DNA of 64,000 nucleotides, from assembly GCA_963965975.1 (NCBI GenBank), contig OZ014422.1, positions 2,666,001 through 2,730,000 of the forward strand. Direction: 5' to 3'. Below the pieces are notes generated by a model that ran no database searches, was not told the origin of the DNA, and was given only the letters and a program-made list of their open reading frames with translations. Made by a program: the position numbers and the translations under genes. Of the stretch, positions 42,893-57,610 are shown piece by piece. Numbering within the stretch: position 1 is the stretch's first letter; every line of letters starts with the position of its first letter. The stretch comes from Xestospongia bergquistia (taxonomy: Eukaryota; Porifera; Demospongiae; Haplosclerida; Petrosiidae).

Positions 42893-44308
42893 AATTTTAA
42901 AATATAGATATATATGTATATAGATGAGAACATGTTTTTATACGCAAATTAAGAATTTATTTTATTTCTAGGAATATAGATTTTCTGTTTTTCTTTGATT
43001 ACTGATATATGATACAAAACTGATCATTGCTCAAACACAGTGCATGGAAAAAGTGCATAACAGGATCAGTCATGCAGCATGTGGTGGTGTATGTAGGGAT
43101 GGTCCAGATCATCCATTGTAATGTATTGGCATTAAACACTGAATATTTCAGTCAAGACACATCAGAATCTCTCAATATTTGATAGAATTACATTTTACAA
43201 TAATGCCCAAGTGATGACTGATTTACAGGTTAAGGCAATTTTGTTTCTAAGCATCACAATAAAATTACAAATACTGAATTTGTTCATGTTTGTGCTTCTG
43301 CTTCTTTTGTAGCCAACAACAACTCAGTTACCAAATAAAGGTTTACTTTATACTATAGTAGTGTAACACAATTTAGATGAACTGTTCTTTTTCTGTCTCA
43401 TTGTTTGAGCACTTTAGAAATGAAACTAGTGATTTCAGCAAATGATTGTTGCATCATCTCAGTTCTATACTTTTTTGATATGATGCTTTGACATATTCAT
43501 AGCTTATATAGATTACATAACATAATCTATTTTAAGTCTATTATTAATTATGTGAACTAATTTTAGTGAATTTAACAATTACTGTAACAATTGCTAAAAT
43601 TTGCACATACTAAATTTGTATTTAATTTCATGTGACTCAAAAATTTACTGAAATAACTCAATCACACACGATAAAAATTCAGTGACTACAGCCTAAATCA
43701 ATTCAATATTTATAATAATTATATTATTATTACATTCAATCTTTGCCCATGCTATTATGTAGGGATACAACTATTGCCATCCCTACTATCATCTTTGCAT
43801 TCTTTGTATTGGACTGATATTACCCATCTCTACATTTATATTCTCCATTTTACATTTTATTTACTTGTGCCAATAAGAAAGTCTTAAAGTGAGCAGGCTA
43901 AGTGCTATCTATACCTTGGATAATGGCCTGAATAGTTCCTTTTACTCTATTATCTATAGTTTCAAAAGCCATGCCCACTTATTGAGGTTACACACACATG
44001 CAGCTTGAAGCAAACATAAGAAAAGATCATAATCATTGTAATTAAGTCATTCAGAGAATTATATCAGATAGTTCAGTGTCACCTAGTCGTCATTTATAAG
44101 TAGTTTCATTCCTGGATTCCCTGATTTGTTAGAACTAAATTAGAAAATGATCCCCTTGTAGATGCCATCAATTCATTTCCAAGTTAAATTATTGACAAGA
44201 ATGGTGTTTTGGATTAATAGGAGTCCCAGACTCTAATGAATTATTTGTGCATGAAAAGAACGAGTTATTTCATTTTATTTTCTTTTAGTGGTATCACAGC
44301 ATTTCTGC
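42893..44308. repeat. Left part of the segmental duplication (copy B)
   Basis: It is nearly identical to 18,885-20,216. Relative to that copy, a 120-bp segment at about 43,878-43,997 (GTCTTAAAGTGAGCAGGCTA onward) is extra. It includes a stray copy of the receptor-2 last exon (43,312). No gene. Confidence 0.8.
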
Positions 44309-46167
44309 CAGTAAAGAGCTGTGGAGAGTCAAAACAATTCATCTTAAAGTTACTACATTGGCTGCCATGGAGTGCTTCATAAAAGGAATGGAACATGCAG
44401 AGAGTACACTACGTGATAACAATAACGCATCTGTTGGTAGTGTTGGATCTGGACAACTCGAGCGATACGTTGATACGCTGCGTCAGCAAATAGTCACAGT
44501 CGTTAAGGAATCTCTTTTTACTGCTTTTAATGATCTTGAAATAATGATAATGAAATAGTTTTTAAAAATGTATTAATTATTATTACTATTATTATTATTA
44601 TTATTATTATTATTGTTCGTAGTCTTATGTGTCTTCATCTCAAAGCAGACCATGCTTTAATAACAATAATAACAACAATAATAAAAATAGTAATAATATA
44701 TTTAACCATTTTAACCCCGCGAAAGTCACTTATCAATAACCTGACACTATAAGTGTATTCATTGGCTTTAATTTATGAAAATCGATTATTCATTATCAAG
44801 ATGGCGACTTTTGCTACTGTTGTTGTGATTTTTGATTCTATGGATAATGTAACAACCTGCTGACAAGTTCAAGAACGAAAATGATCAATTTTTAGTACTT
44901 TTACGGATGCATTTCTTTGTACGATTTGTATAACATGTAATAATAATAGTGATAAAAGTAAGCAAGGTTTATAGCTTTGTAAAAATGTCAAATATTATTG
45001 TAGAAATAAATCCATCCGTATAATTGTAGTAATTGACTTCATCGTTAATTTTCAAAAGTTTCAGCTCTCTAGGTTCTTTAATATTATTATTTGACGTCTC
45101 CAAACATTGCAGATATTAAGGAATCAAACTACATTTGTGCAAAGTACTAGGGTTTAAAAATTTTTTTAAAGCATGATCAATTATTAGAACAAGTATCTTT
45201 ACATGATTCCATCAAAAAAAGCTGAAAAAAAATTTCAGATATTTTTACCTTAAATCACATTGTTATGGTGTATATCATACTACACCATTGTAAAACAATA
45301 GTACTAGTAAACAGTGAAAGACAAATTTGTCCCCAGTTCCACCCTAGTTTACTTTATCTACCCACTCCTGGAATAGTCTGGTATTGCCAACCCTTTGACC
45401 TTCCTCTATTAGCAAAGGGTTGGCAATGTCAGACTACTCCTGGAATAAGCAGATTTTTCTATGAATAAAAACATTATATTCTTTAGAGCTAGTCATACAG
45501 AGACTTAGAGGGATATTACAACAAGGATAGTGGACCAAACTCCTTTTCTGTCATCTAGCTAGAGTACCACCACCATTACCACAAGTGAGCTGTTGATAAT
45601 GCACATTTCAAATATCATCATTAATTTGGTGATAAAAGTTATCATCTGATTTGTACTACTCCACAATATGAAGCAATAAATCCAGGACCTCTGCCATTTT
45701 ATGGTAATCATTATCAGGACAATACTTTATTGTTAATTTGTTGTTGTGTCCTCTAATTAATTTATGAGGCAAAGCACAGTATATACCACCTCCTCCATTT
45801 GTACCTAATGCTAATGATGAAATTCTAGTAAGATATTCAGGGAGTTTTTTATTGATCTCTCTCTCTATCATCTTTTAATTTTATGTGATATTCCCTAGTT
45901 CACTTATGTGAAGGAGAAATAAAAATAAGTTCAAATGGGGTTAAATTTGGTAGGTACACTCATTACTTTATTTGTTTTTACATATTAAAATTATATTGTT
46001 TTGTTGTGTTAATATTATGTATGTCAAGTATTAGTTGTGAATGATGTCTTTGAGTAAAATCCATACTTCTGGATGTTCTTAGACTGATAATGATCAACTA
46101 TAATGATATTAATAATTATAACACATTAATTCTCTCTGACATCTCATTGAATCAGATGTACCTTTGT
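44309..46167. repeat. Chimeric insertion between 490-bp direct repeats
   Basis: It starts with a fragment of the 32985 gene (33,353-33,583, coding frame kept over 44,309-44,540). It then jumps to sequence matching 37,245-38,966. It is flanked by direct repeats 43,806-44,308 and 46,168-46,650, both matching 19,800-20,216. It is not a gene; the gene fragment is broken. Confidence 0.8.
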
Positions 46168-47155
46168 ACTGGACTGATATTACCCATCTCTACATTTATA
46201 TTCTCCATTTTACATTTTATTTACTTGTGCCAATAAGAAAGTCTTAAAGTGAGCAGGCTAAGTGCTATCTATACCTTGGATAATGGCCTGAATAGTTCCT
46301 TTTACTCTATTATCTATAGTTTCAAAAGCCATGCCCACTAATTGAGGTTACACACACATGCAGCTTGAAGCAAACGATCATAATCATTGTAATTAAGTCA
46401 TTCAGAGAATTATATCAGATAGTTCAGTGTCACCTAGTCGTCATTTATAAGTAGTTTCATTCCTGGATTCCCTGATTTGTTAGAACTAAATTAGAAAATG
46501 ATCCCCTTGTAGATGCCATCAATTCATTTCCAAGTTAAATTATTGACAAGAATGGTGTTTTGGATTAATAGGAGTCCCAGACTCTAATGAATTATTTGTG
46601 CATGAAAAGAACGAGTTATTTCATTTTATTTTCTTTTAGTGGTATCACAGCATTTCTGAATGAATTTCCTAAGTGCTTCCTTACTTTGCTGGAAAGTTCC
46701 TTCAGTAGCACAAACAGTGACTAAATAAACTGGACACTAGTTTGTCTCCTTAGAAGCTGTCATGTAACATAATGCATTTTAAGAATATCAGTAGTCTTAA
46801 AATTCTGTTGTTAGGAATAATGATCATAGAACAGATAAAGACAATGTTGAACTTAAATTAACACCCTAGTGAGAATTACCGATGCTGTGTAGTATAGTTT
46901 TAGAATGAATGACTTTTAAACTCTTTATTCACAAATATATGAGTAACATCTTAAGAAGATACAGATTTCCTTAGATTTTAATGAAGTTTCAGTTCATGTA
47001 CTTCACTTACAAAAACTCACATCACCGTTCTCATTTAACATATCAATCATATCAATAAATAGACATTCTTATTTCTTGCATTCTATATTGTGTATGTTAA
47101 TTTGTTCATTGTTATAGTTTATTAAAGGATTGTAACCTAGTGATACATAAAGGTT
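46168..47155. repeat. Right direct repeat and duplicated CDK5RAP1 3' flank
   Basis: 46,168-46,650 repeats 43,806-44,308. From 46,650 the sequence follows 20,216-20,700. No gene. Confidence 0.75.
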
Positions 47156-47527
47156 CACCTCTAAGAGTAAGTGAGGTAGCACTTGTTATCTAGTAGAGAA
47201 AAAAATTTGTTTACATGTAAATGTATAAATAATATAAGTGATTACATGTACATGTATAAGTAATATCAGTAATTACATGTACAAGTAATATCAGTAATTA
47301 CATGTACAAGTAATATCAGTAATTAGTAAATGTACTGATCCTGTTTCTACTATAGTCAGTCCATAATTGTTACAGTTTATTTTATTGAAACTGACAACTA
47401 CAATAGTTATTAAAATTAATTAGCAAATTTGAATTTGATGAATTACATTCAAATTGTAAGTGTTATTGTTAGCCATTTTGTCTAGCCTTTGTGTATTAGA
47501 TCATAGAGAAATAAAACAATTACTTAC

Positions 47528-50500
47528 TTTAACTTTAACATAATCACCAGCCTTTGGGATAGCTACTGTACTTCCCCTGTCTTTGGGAAGAGGACAAGAT
47601 GGAAAAATTAATTTGTGGTTACCATTAGTACGTCCTTTTAAATCATTGAGTGATCGTTTACTAGTCTAATAGAGAAGATTACAGGTAGTCTTTAGGTCAT
47701 GTGACAACAATGTAACAATTGATGTAATCATGTGATTTTCATAGAATATCAAGTGACACTTACTGACTCCACTAAGACCAGCTGTTCTGATCCTATTAGT
47801 TTCTGATTTTTAATGTTAGCTAATGAGTAGAAAGTATCTACTAGTTCTTGCAATCGTCTCTTCTTTATGTTATCAGGTACTGTGTCCTTCATTCTGTGAT
47901 AAGCATGAGTTTTCTAACAATAGAGAGAGACACATACAATTATACATGTACATGTACAAAATGGAGATTGATAAACCTACAGATCAATAGATGGATGGGA
48001 GTATGGATGTGATGATAAGATAGATATATAAGTATTACCTTCCTCATACTGTAAGCAAACAAATAGGCCATATCATATTGGACTGTTCTCAATAGAGACA
48101 AACTTTCCTTATGATCTTCCTCTGTCTCCTCACAAAATCCTGCTATAAAGTCACTAGAGAGAGTCACACCTAAAGATATATAATATAATGAAATATATAC
48201 AATACCCAATACAATAATTGTCTGTATCTGACTATGTTATTATTATTACTTAGTTTGTTAGATTTACTTGTACTCATTACCTGGTATAGTAGATCTAATG
48301 TTGTCAACTAACTCAAGATAAGCTTCTCTAGTATGTCTGAAGGAGACATTATTATATCAGAGACTCAAAATAAAGTTAATTTACCCTCTTCTCATTAGTT
48401 TTAGTAGACGTGTACTACCACTTTGTATTGGTAGATGGATATTATTACAGATATTGTGATTGTCTTGAATTACTTGTAGCAACTATAGAAATAGAATGTA
48501 ACAAAAGTACATAAATAAGGTAAAATTTTAAATGATAATGGCAGGGTTTCATTTAGGGGGAGGGCGGGGACATTTGCTCCCTCCTTGCCAGAGTCTCGCC
48601 CCCCTTGGAAATTAGGTTAGCCATTTTTTTTCAATGGGTAATTGGATGCAATGAATACAGAACTGAAACTCAACACAAGGAATATACAGCATAAGATAAC
48701 CCTAGGCTAAACACAAGGAGAATGTATAGTTTTTTAACCAATAGTCTATGGGTATTAAATTACTCTTAAGTGCCTTATCAACTTGGTATATAGGTGCTAA
48801 GTGTCTTATCAGGACCAGAAATATGGTCATCTCATCATGTCATTTGAAAAGTACAAATGGTCTGAAAATGTGCCACAAGCAATCTCAGAGGGTCTAAAAT
48901 TCAAAAATTTTCTGGGGGGGCACACCCCAGATCCCTCTAGAGGGTGCGCTGTCACCAGCAATCACTTCACCCCCCTAAATTTTCTCCAAGTATTATTTTG
49001 CTCCCCCCCCCCTTGTCCATTTTTCTAAATGAAATCCTGAATGGTACAAAATATTGACTGATAACAGTCTCAAAATTATAGAATCATGTGTACCTCATCA
49101 GGAAAGTCTTTGGGATGAGGTGACGTGAAACGAATCCTCATTTCTGGATCAACCTGGTATAGGAATGAGGATAGACAAAACAGGAATGAGAATACTATAT
49201 ATGTAGTATTATATGAAAAACAGATCAAAATAAGGTTAGATGAAGTAGATAGTAATAAGATATTATATGTACTTGTGCCACTTTATCTAAAAGATCAGCA
49301 AATCGTCGACCTCCTTCTTTTGATCGATAGATAGATGAAAACCCTCGGCTAAGGTGGGTACTTGAAGACTGATCAGTAGAAGAGAGGTCTCGATAACTAT
49401 TAACATTTTGCCCAAGTAATGTCACTTCTTTTACTCCCTGAAAGGAGGAGGAGTCAGTATAGTGACATGACACATGTGTCCATTATAATCAACCTATCTG
49501 TCCATCAATTTTTAACAGTCTATCATTTGTTCATCCATCTGTCTATCCATTTCTCAAATCATCTGTCCATTTCCTTATCCATTCATCCATCATCTATATC
49601 AATCATTGCATTAATTACTTCATCAGACAGGGATCTTATCTCAGATAAAATAGACTCCATAGGACGACTCCTTTCTCTCCCTCGTGTGAAGGGAACAATA
49701 CAAAAACTACACATATTATCACAACCACGCATCACAGACCTGTAGGGAGAGATACATGTAGTGGATTATATATTATATTGATTGGATCAATTTGTATGTT
49801 CTATTATATTGACCTGACATTATGATTGACTTAGGTTTAGTACATGTTCTATATAACTGTTTCAAGATAACTTAATTAGTTAAAGAGAATTAAATATTAT
49901 ATATTATTAAAAATTAACTTTAAAAAAATTAAAAATTATATTATTGGACATTATAGATGAGCAATCATCCAAAATTCCCTTTCATCTGTCCATATATATC
50001 CATCCATCCATCCATTCATTTATTTATACCTATTCATCCATCCATATAGACATTCATCTATCTGTATTTCTGTCCATTTTACTTACACAAATGCTGTTGG
50101 AGATGATTGATTTAATCTAACTGGTACAATATCAGCATATGTTTCATCCAATGACAACAATACATTCACTACAAGAAATCACATGATGATCACATGAGTC
50201 ATATAACATGGAATGTTCTTTAGTAAACCAACTATTACTTGTGTGTACTAAATTTAGTGATTTTATACCATTCAAATTTAGCATGAATTAATATTAGCAA
50301 TTTTTCCGAACCATGCCTATTAAATTAATTTATTTTGGATAATTCATTGAATATATTACAGTTATATTTGCTAAAATTAATACACACAAATAATATCAGG
50401 TTTAAGGTAATATATAATGTCACATGACAATCATATCTTACTTACCAGCTGCTTGACCAGTTTCAGTAACTGCTAGTAATCTTGGTAGATCACGATAAGC

Positions 50501-51582
50501 ATCGGGACCAGCAACTAAATCAACTTTCTTGTCAGTATTAAGTAGTTCCTCCTTTAATCTCTCAGCCATACATCCTAATCAAAACTTAATACTACTATAT
50601 ATCATTCTTTAACATATCTCTCAACTATATATCCTAATTATAACTTAATACTATTCTTTACATTATCCCACTCTATCCAATCCAAATCCATCCATATGTC
50701 CGCTTGTCTATTTCTACATTACATACCAAGGAGTCCTACTCTTAGAGGAGGTAAATTACGAGGCCTTTGCTGTTTAATTTTCTTAAATAACTCCAAACGC
50801 TTCCAGATTTTACTCTCAGCATTCTCTCTTATTGCACAAGTAACTGCCAATATAACATCAGCCTAATTAGAGAGAATTAAAAGAGACAAAGAGAGATAGA
50901 GAGAGATCTTACTTCAAAAAGATCTAATGTTTTCTCATATCCAGCCTTACTCAATACAGACCAAGCAACTTCAGTATCATTGACATTCATTTGACAGCCA
51001 TATGTCTCAAAATAAACTATAAAAAGATTTCTTGTCTATAAGTCAGTTATTTATAAGAGAATTAAACATTACAAAACAAAAGTCGAGACTAGTCTGGTGG
51101 GGCAAAGGGGCTGGCCTCACAAGACTACATGTAATATTGACCTAATCTATAAGAATTGTCCTTTGATCAATCAAGTTATATCTCAGACTTTATATATTTA
51201 TTTCAGTATACACAGTACTTACATAAATTTAAGTCTACTGAACCACTGGTATGAAACGAATATGCCAATTACCTTTACAATTCTTCCCATTAATATCCTC
51301 TTTCCTCACATATGGCACACATTCTTCCATCCCATATGACACAATCTCCTTCTTGTCTGTGCCATCCTTTGGCTCCACCTCTTGTGTCTGGAAGATAAAA
51401 TCTCTCAAACCAGGACCATCTTGAGTTCTTGCATTCCTTTGAGCAGAGCAATATCTACTGTTACAATGGACATAAGCCAATGGAGCAATTTTAGAAAAAC
51501 CATGTAATTTCTGGAGTAAATTACAGGTGGTATTGAATGGTGTGATAGAGATCAGCTTTAAAGTATATCTTAATTTTGACAT
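47528..51582 (-). CDS. CDK5RAP1: CDK5RAP1-like tRNA methylthiotransferase, copy B
   Basis: Exon for exon the same as copy A, including intron sequence, the CAGGG-type element in the same intron, and the CCAT microsatellites. The start at 51582 gives [20 protein letters not shown]. The presequence has more replacements than the core ([16 protein letters not shown] against [16 protein letters not shown]). The radical-SAM motif [10 protein letters not shown], the UPF0004 cysteines and the TRAM domain ([20 protein letters not shown]) are kept, and no lesion was seen. A second intact mitochondrial ms2i6A enzyme would be redundant; recent duplication or a retained haplotype is likely. Copy A has a tandem duplication in one intron (24,120-24,235) that B lacks. 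Confidence 0.87.
48542..49039. mobile_element. Second copy of the CAGGG-type element (by duplication)
   Basis: Same ends and same flanking AATGG as at 22,071-22,566. It moved with the gene, not by transposition. Confidence 0.7.
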
Positions 51583-51639
51583 ATCACAGCATGTAAGTAG
51601 AAGTGATTTAGTATTTCTCTGATCAATATTGAGGTCCAC

Positions 51640-52150
51640 AGCAAGGAGAATTTAGATATTGAAAGAGACAAAAATAAGATAATTATAAAGATGAAGCTAG
51701 AATCTTTATCTAACCTTAAACGATATCTTTCAAATATTCAATCACTAAATTGAAATATAAGAAAAAGTTATCCAAAAAAGATGAGATTTCTTATTTAAGC
51801 CCACGTGTTTAGTACTGCCACACCCACAGCAGGAGCAATTGTAAAGAAAAATAAGACAGCCAAGAGAATTCACAGAAATTGAAAAGTTAGTAGATAAAGC
51901 AATAAACCAATCAATAGTACATAATCTTACAAATCTCCTGCAATGGATAATTACTTGAAGAAGCAATTTTGTAGAAAATGTATCCTACTAGGATCAGACC
52001 TCATACCACAACCCTTTGATCCAGTATCATCTCCGTATTAGATCATGAGCAAAATGTCTACCTCACCCATATATTATATATCTAGTAATGTACATCATTG
52101 CAATGCAGTAGTATATATAATATACAGATATACATGTTTTCCTGCTGGCA
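51640..52150. other. Upstream region of CDK5RAP1 copy B
   Basis: It partly matches 25,230-25,470 and then diverges after about 51,890. No gene is seen. Confidence 0.4.
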
Positions 52151-52194
52151 GGAGATCAATATTAATTACTCAGTTGTCTGGATAACCACCAATG

Positions 52195-52320
52195 ATCTAA
52201 GAAGAAGAAACATTAGAGCATGCAATGAAAATATGTATTGAAGGACCTGAACGTTTAACAGATGAAACACTGGAAGAAATTATCGAAAATTACAAAAAAG
52301 TCAAGAAAAGCGCGGTAATT
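52195..52320 (+). pseudogene. Possible transposase C-terminal fragment
   Basis: The stretch ETLEHAMKICIEGPERLTDE then LEEIIENYKKVKKSA recalls the IEGP...K/R tail of hAT-type transposases and their domesticated relatives. It ends at a GT-like donor (GCG|GTAATT). Only about 40 residues are present, inserted between two halves of the duplicated flank. The assignment is tentative. Confidence 0.3.
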
Positions 52321-54439
52321 AATAGTTATTATTTATTCTCTTTAGTTATTTGCAACATGTTATTCAATAAAGCTAAAAGTGCATTGGAAGTCAACTTCTA
52401 CCCCCAAAAAAAATTCTAGATAGAACGCTGATATGTATTAGAAAAAATGTAGCTGTGCAGCTAACACTTAATCTTTATTGTCTATTAGCATATTCTCAAT
52501 CTACATGTTTGTATGTTGAATTGTACTATAACAGTCATACCTAACTCTTATGTACACATAGTTAGTCATAAGCTAGTACTTAGTGCATTCTTATTATAAC
52601 TTTTCCTACACAGCAAAATCTATATACGCAGGCTTTTAACTAAACCATGGGTCCAATCCTTTTCCTCCTTTCTTCTGTATTTGAGTAAAATTTTCCAAGT
52701 GTTTCTTAAATAGTTGATTGTCACACAATTATCTGTTGTATCTATACAGTTACATGCATACAATAAAGATGTGCTGATAGATAATAAAGGTAAAGTCAGC
52801 CTGTATTGATTGAGTCTCATGTCTTAAACCTAGTACTTTAACTTGCAACAACAACAGTGCCATAAAAACAATCTTAGGATGACTTTTAAAATTATATTGT
52901 AATATATAAATATTTGTTCAGTTGTGATACCATTGTATAATTGTATGTAAAGAACACCATTATCCAACCTATCATGCCATTACTCAGTTGTGACACCTTT
53001 ATATAATTACGTAGGGGATTTTCTTGAAGAAGGAAGAAAGGAGGAAGAGTCCTGATAAACATTATTCATATGCACTGCAAGAGGCCAAACAGTTGCTTTA
53101 AGAATTGTTATAGTATTATTTATACTGTAACAATATCAAGGTATTAATTTATTATTGCAATACAGAATTTATAATACAAAATATATTAACTTTTATTTTA
53201 ACATGAACAATTGAGCTTTTGCATGGAGTTATTATTGTATGCATACATAAGATGATGTATTGATGCATCCATTGTATCGAACAAAATATAAAAACTAAAT
53301 CCTAGTATGTACAAAGGCAAAGTATTAAATGTCTTTTAGTACATGAATCATAAAGTATATGGAATATACAGATCCACTATTGTTAATTCTTGATTGATTA
53401 TGGGTGATTTTTGGTATACCAGAATGACATATTTGTACTTTGTAGTTGGTTTCATAACAACATTAGCTGTCTAGACAAATCAAGTGATACCATGTAAGTA
53501 AGTGAGTTTTGTAAGATAGAATTAATGAAGTAAGTAGGAAATCCTGATAAAGAGGGGTAGGAATGATTTTTAAGTTTAAGTTGGGGGGGCTGACCTTATA
53601 CTTAGTTATGATGTATTATTAAACATCAAAAATGACCAAAAAAATTAATTTGTCTGTCGTTAAAGGAAACAAACTCTTTAGCTATTTCTAATAAGTTTAT
53701 GGTATCAGTACGGTCCTTATGTTTATGTAACCGCATGACATGGTTTAGTCATTCTTAGGTCATAGTACTTTGTATAGTCAGCATAAGGTTGAAAAAGTGC
53801 GTTCCACTGTAACAGAAGTCATAACAATAACCACTTCAGTCAAGAGGTTATTGTGTACATAGTCTCGAGTGCAAATCAGGGGGGTTTAGCCCCCCTGATT
53901 CGAAGTTGGGAGGCTTCAGCCCCCCCTTTCCTACCCCTATGGTGACACCACTATATAATTATGTAGGGGGATTTTCTTGAAGAAGGAAGAAAGGAGGAAG
54001 AGCCCTGATAAACATTATTCATATGGATCACAAGAGGCTAAACAGTTGCTATAAGAATTGTTATAGTATTATTTATACTGTAACAATATCAAGGTATTAA
54101 TTTATTGTTGCAATGTAAAATTTATAATACAAAATATATTAACTTTCATTTTAACATGAACAATTGAACTTTTGCATGGAGTTATTAGGGTTATTCTGTT
54201 TAAATTTATGTATATATAAATGTATAATATATAAAGACAATGTATTAAATGTCTTTTTAGTATATAAATCATGAAAGTATATTAAATATGCAGATCTGCA
54301 TGTTATTATTAATTCTTGATAGATTGATCACTGCATATAATCATTACCAGAGTGACATATAGAAATACATTTACACTTTGTAGTTAGTTACATAACTTCA
54401 TTAGCTGTCTAGACATCCCAAGTTACAGATACCATGCTA

Positions 54440-54612
54440 CACTGTAAAACTTAATATGTTATTTTTACAATTAGTTTGTACTTTACATGGGTAGATTACT
54501 ATGGAATGTAGAATTTATGTGAATTACTCATTGTATAATTTGTTGGTATGTAAAAGTACAACATACCAACAAATTATGCAGCGAGCAATTTGCAAAAATT
54601 CTATATTCCATA
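54440..54612. mobile_element. Foldback MITE, right end missing
   Basis: Copy of 26,363-26,599 starting CACTGTAAAACTTAATATGT after TA. It stops near TATAGTAACCCGTG. Confidence 0.65.
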
Positions 54613-56200
54613 TAGTAACCCGTGAATTAATGAAGTAAGTAGGAAAATCCTGATAAAGAAAGTTCACATACTCCACAAAAGTTGTTATAGGTATTGTTAT
54701 AATCATGTAAACTCATTAACAAAATCAAGATGTAATAAATGACTTCAATAGACAACACTATATCCATGAATTATATGAGCATATGTAACAGTACATCCAT
54801 CACATGATGAGATAAGTAAACTGCATGTCATGTATTACAACTATAACATTTTTAGGACTCTTTCCTGCACCATTATCAGTATATTATCTACACAATCACA
54901 TGCTTAATTTGATGTGTGACTTTTTAAGGTCATTGGACACATACTATATCAGCTGATTATTATGTACTACATGTATATTTACATAATACACTTACTATAT
55001 CACTTTGACCATATAGGCTATTTGTTCAGGTGTGACAACTATTGTTAAAACCTCCTTTATTGGAATAGTAACATTTGAACATGACAATAAACAGTATGTA
55101 TTTCTGGTGTTATCATTTTTGTTGTTTATATATCTGTACAATATTTTTAACCAATTAGGTTGTAGTTTGAGCCTCATATTTGTTATAATCCTCATATTCT
55201 TAATTGTTAAACAGTAACAATGCCTCCAACACATGATGAGCTAAGTAAACTGCATGTCAACTGTAACATTTTTCAGGGCTCTCATGCACCTGCACCATTA
55301 TCAGTATATTCAGTCGCTCAGATTTTTAGAAAATTCCAAATCTTTTTTGAATCATTAGCCATACATACACACTATGGTTATATTTAAATATGCACATGAT
55401 CTTCCATATACTGATTGATGAGCTATTTGCCATCATAATATTTTTTTCTTAATTTTGCATATATATATGCAGCACACATGTATAACAATATTACTTCAAT
55501 AAATTTCATCACTTATATATAAAATACTAATATATGTTTGTTTCAAAATTAGGCTTCTAATGTTATGGTATTTAATTATTTTTATATACTTTAATATTAA
55601 TTCCAGATCAAGAATATCAATGCTTATACTAAACCTTTTATGGATACTTGCATACTTTAAAACTTGAGAGGAGGATCAATATTTTTTCTTAATACAGATG
55701 TATTAATTTTGTATAGAGTATTGTGCCACTATATAGAAGACTAATGCACAACTGCTGACTTCTTGTGTGCATATAAATGATGTTTATCAGGCCTTTTTCT
55801 AATTAATTCCTTAATTCTTTCTTCAATAAAGACCTTACATAATTTACTTAGTTTGTGTAGCTGTGACACCATTATCCTATCATGCCATTACTCACCTTTA
55901 TATAATTATGTAGGGAGATTTTCTTGAAGAAGGAAGAAAGGAGGAAGAGTCCTGATAAAGATTATTCATATGCACTCCAAGAGACCAAGCAGTTGCTATA
56001 AGAATTGTTATAGTATTATTTATACTGTAACAATATGAAGGTATTATAATTTATTGTTGCAATGTAAAATTTATAATACAAATATTTAACATGAACAATT
56101 AAGCTTTTACATGGAGTTATTATTGCATAAGACAATGTATTGATCCATCCATTGCATTGAACAAAATATTAAAACTAAATCCTTATCGTAACCAACCATA

Positions 56201-56398
56201 ATACTTTACATGGGTAGATTACTATGGAATGTAGAATTTATGTGAATTACTCATTGTATAATTTGTTGGTATGTAAAAGTACAACATACCAACCAATTAT
56301 GTAGTGAGCAATTTGCAAAAATTCTATATCCCATAGTAATCCATCCATGTAAGCTACAAATTAGTTATTAAAATGACAACATATAAATTTTTACAGTG
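56201..56398. mobile_element. Foldback MITE, left end missing
   Basis: Copy of 26,363-26,599 ending AAATTTTTACAGTG before TA. Confidence 0.65.
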
Positions 56399-57610
56399 TA
56401 GTATATAACTAAATTTAGTGAGTTTTATAAGTAAAGTGAGTAGGAAATCCTGATAAAGAAAGTTCACATACTCCACAAAAGTTGTTATAGGTATTGTTAT
56501 AATTATACAAACTCATTAACAAAATCAAGATGTAATAAAATGAATTCAATAATTACATGAGCATATGTAACAGTACTTCCATCACATGATGAGCTAAGTA
56601 AACTGCATGTCATGTATTACAACTGTAACATTTTTCAGGGCTCTCACCTGCACCATTATCAGTATATTCAGTCACTCAAATTTTTAGAAAATTCCAAATC
56701 TTTTTTGAAATCATTAGCTTGTCAGATATACATACACACTATGGTTATGTTTAAATATCTTCCATATATAGTGTACTGATGAGCTATTTGTCATCATAAT
56801 ATCAAGTATATCAGTGCTTATGCTAAATCTTTTATGGATACTTGCATACTATAAGATTGTGGATTTTAAAACTTGAGAGGAGGATCAATATCTTTCTTAA
56901 TACAGATGTATTAATTTTGTATAGAGTATTGTGCCACTATATAGAAGACTAATGCACAACTGTTTGACTTCTTGTGTGCACATGAATGATGTTTATCAGG
57001 CTTCTTTCTAATTAATTCCTTAATTCTTTCTTCAATAAAGACCTTACATAATTTACTTAGTTTGTGTAGCTGTGACATCATTATCCTATCATGCCATTAC
57101 TCAGTTATGACACCTTTATATAATTATGTAGGGGATTTTAAGGAAGAAAAGAGGAAGTCAGAGTCCTGATATTACAACTTTAACATTTTTCAGGGCTCTT
57201 ATCTGCACCATTATCAGTATATTATCTACACAATCACATGCTTAATTTAATGTGTGACTTTTTAAGGTCATTGGACATGTTCCACACACACTATATCAGC
57301 TGATTATTATGTACTACATGTATATTTACATAATACACTTACTATATCACTTTGACCATATAAGCTATTTGTTCAGGTGTGACAACAATTGTTAAAACCT
57401 CCTTTATTGGGAATAGTAACATTTGACAATAAACAGTATGTATTTCTGGTGTTATCATTTTTGTTGTTTATATATCTGTACAATATTTTTAACCAATTAT
57501 AGGTTGTAGTTTGAGCCTCATATTTGGTATAATCGTCATATTCTTAATTTTTAGGTCATTTCAAATAGTTGATATATTAAATAAGTATTGTATATAGTTA
57601 TCAAAGCCAA

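Larger units (their letters stand above)
52440..57610. repeat. Reiterated noncoding blocks
   Basis: Tandem and nested copies of a unit of about 1.2-1.9 kb start around 53,010, 53,960, 55,910 and 57,130 at GTAGGG-GATTTTCTTGAAGA. They also share GATGAGCTAAGTAAACTGCA (54,812, 55,233, 56,590; also 26,819) and the GTGTGACAACWATTGTTAAA segment (55,030, 57,378; also 28,146). The copies differ by internal deletions. No gene is supported; open frames here fall in the repeated noncoding unit. Confidence 0.7.
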
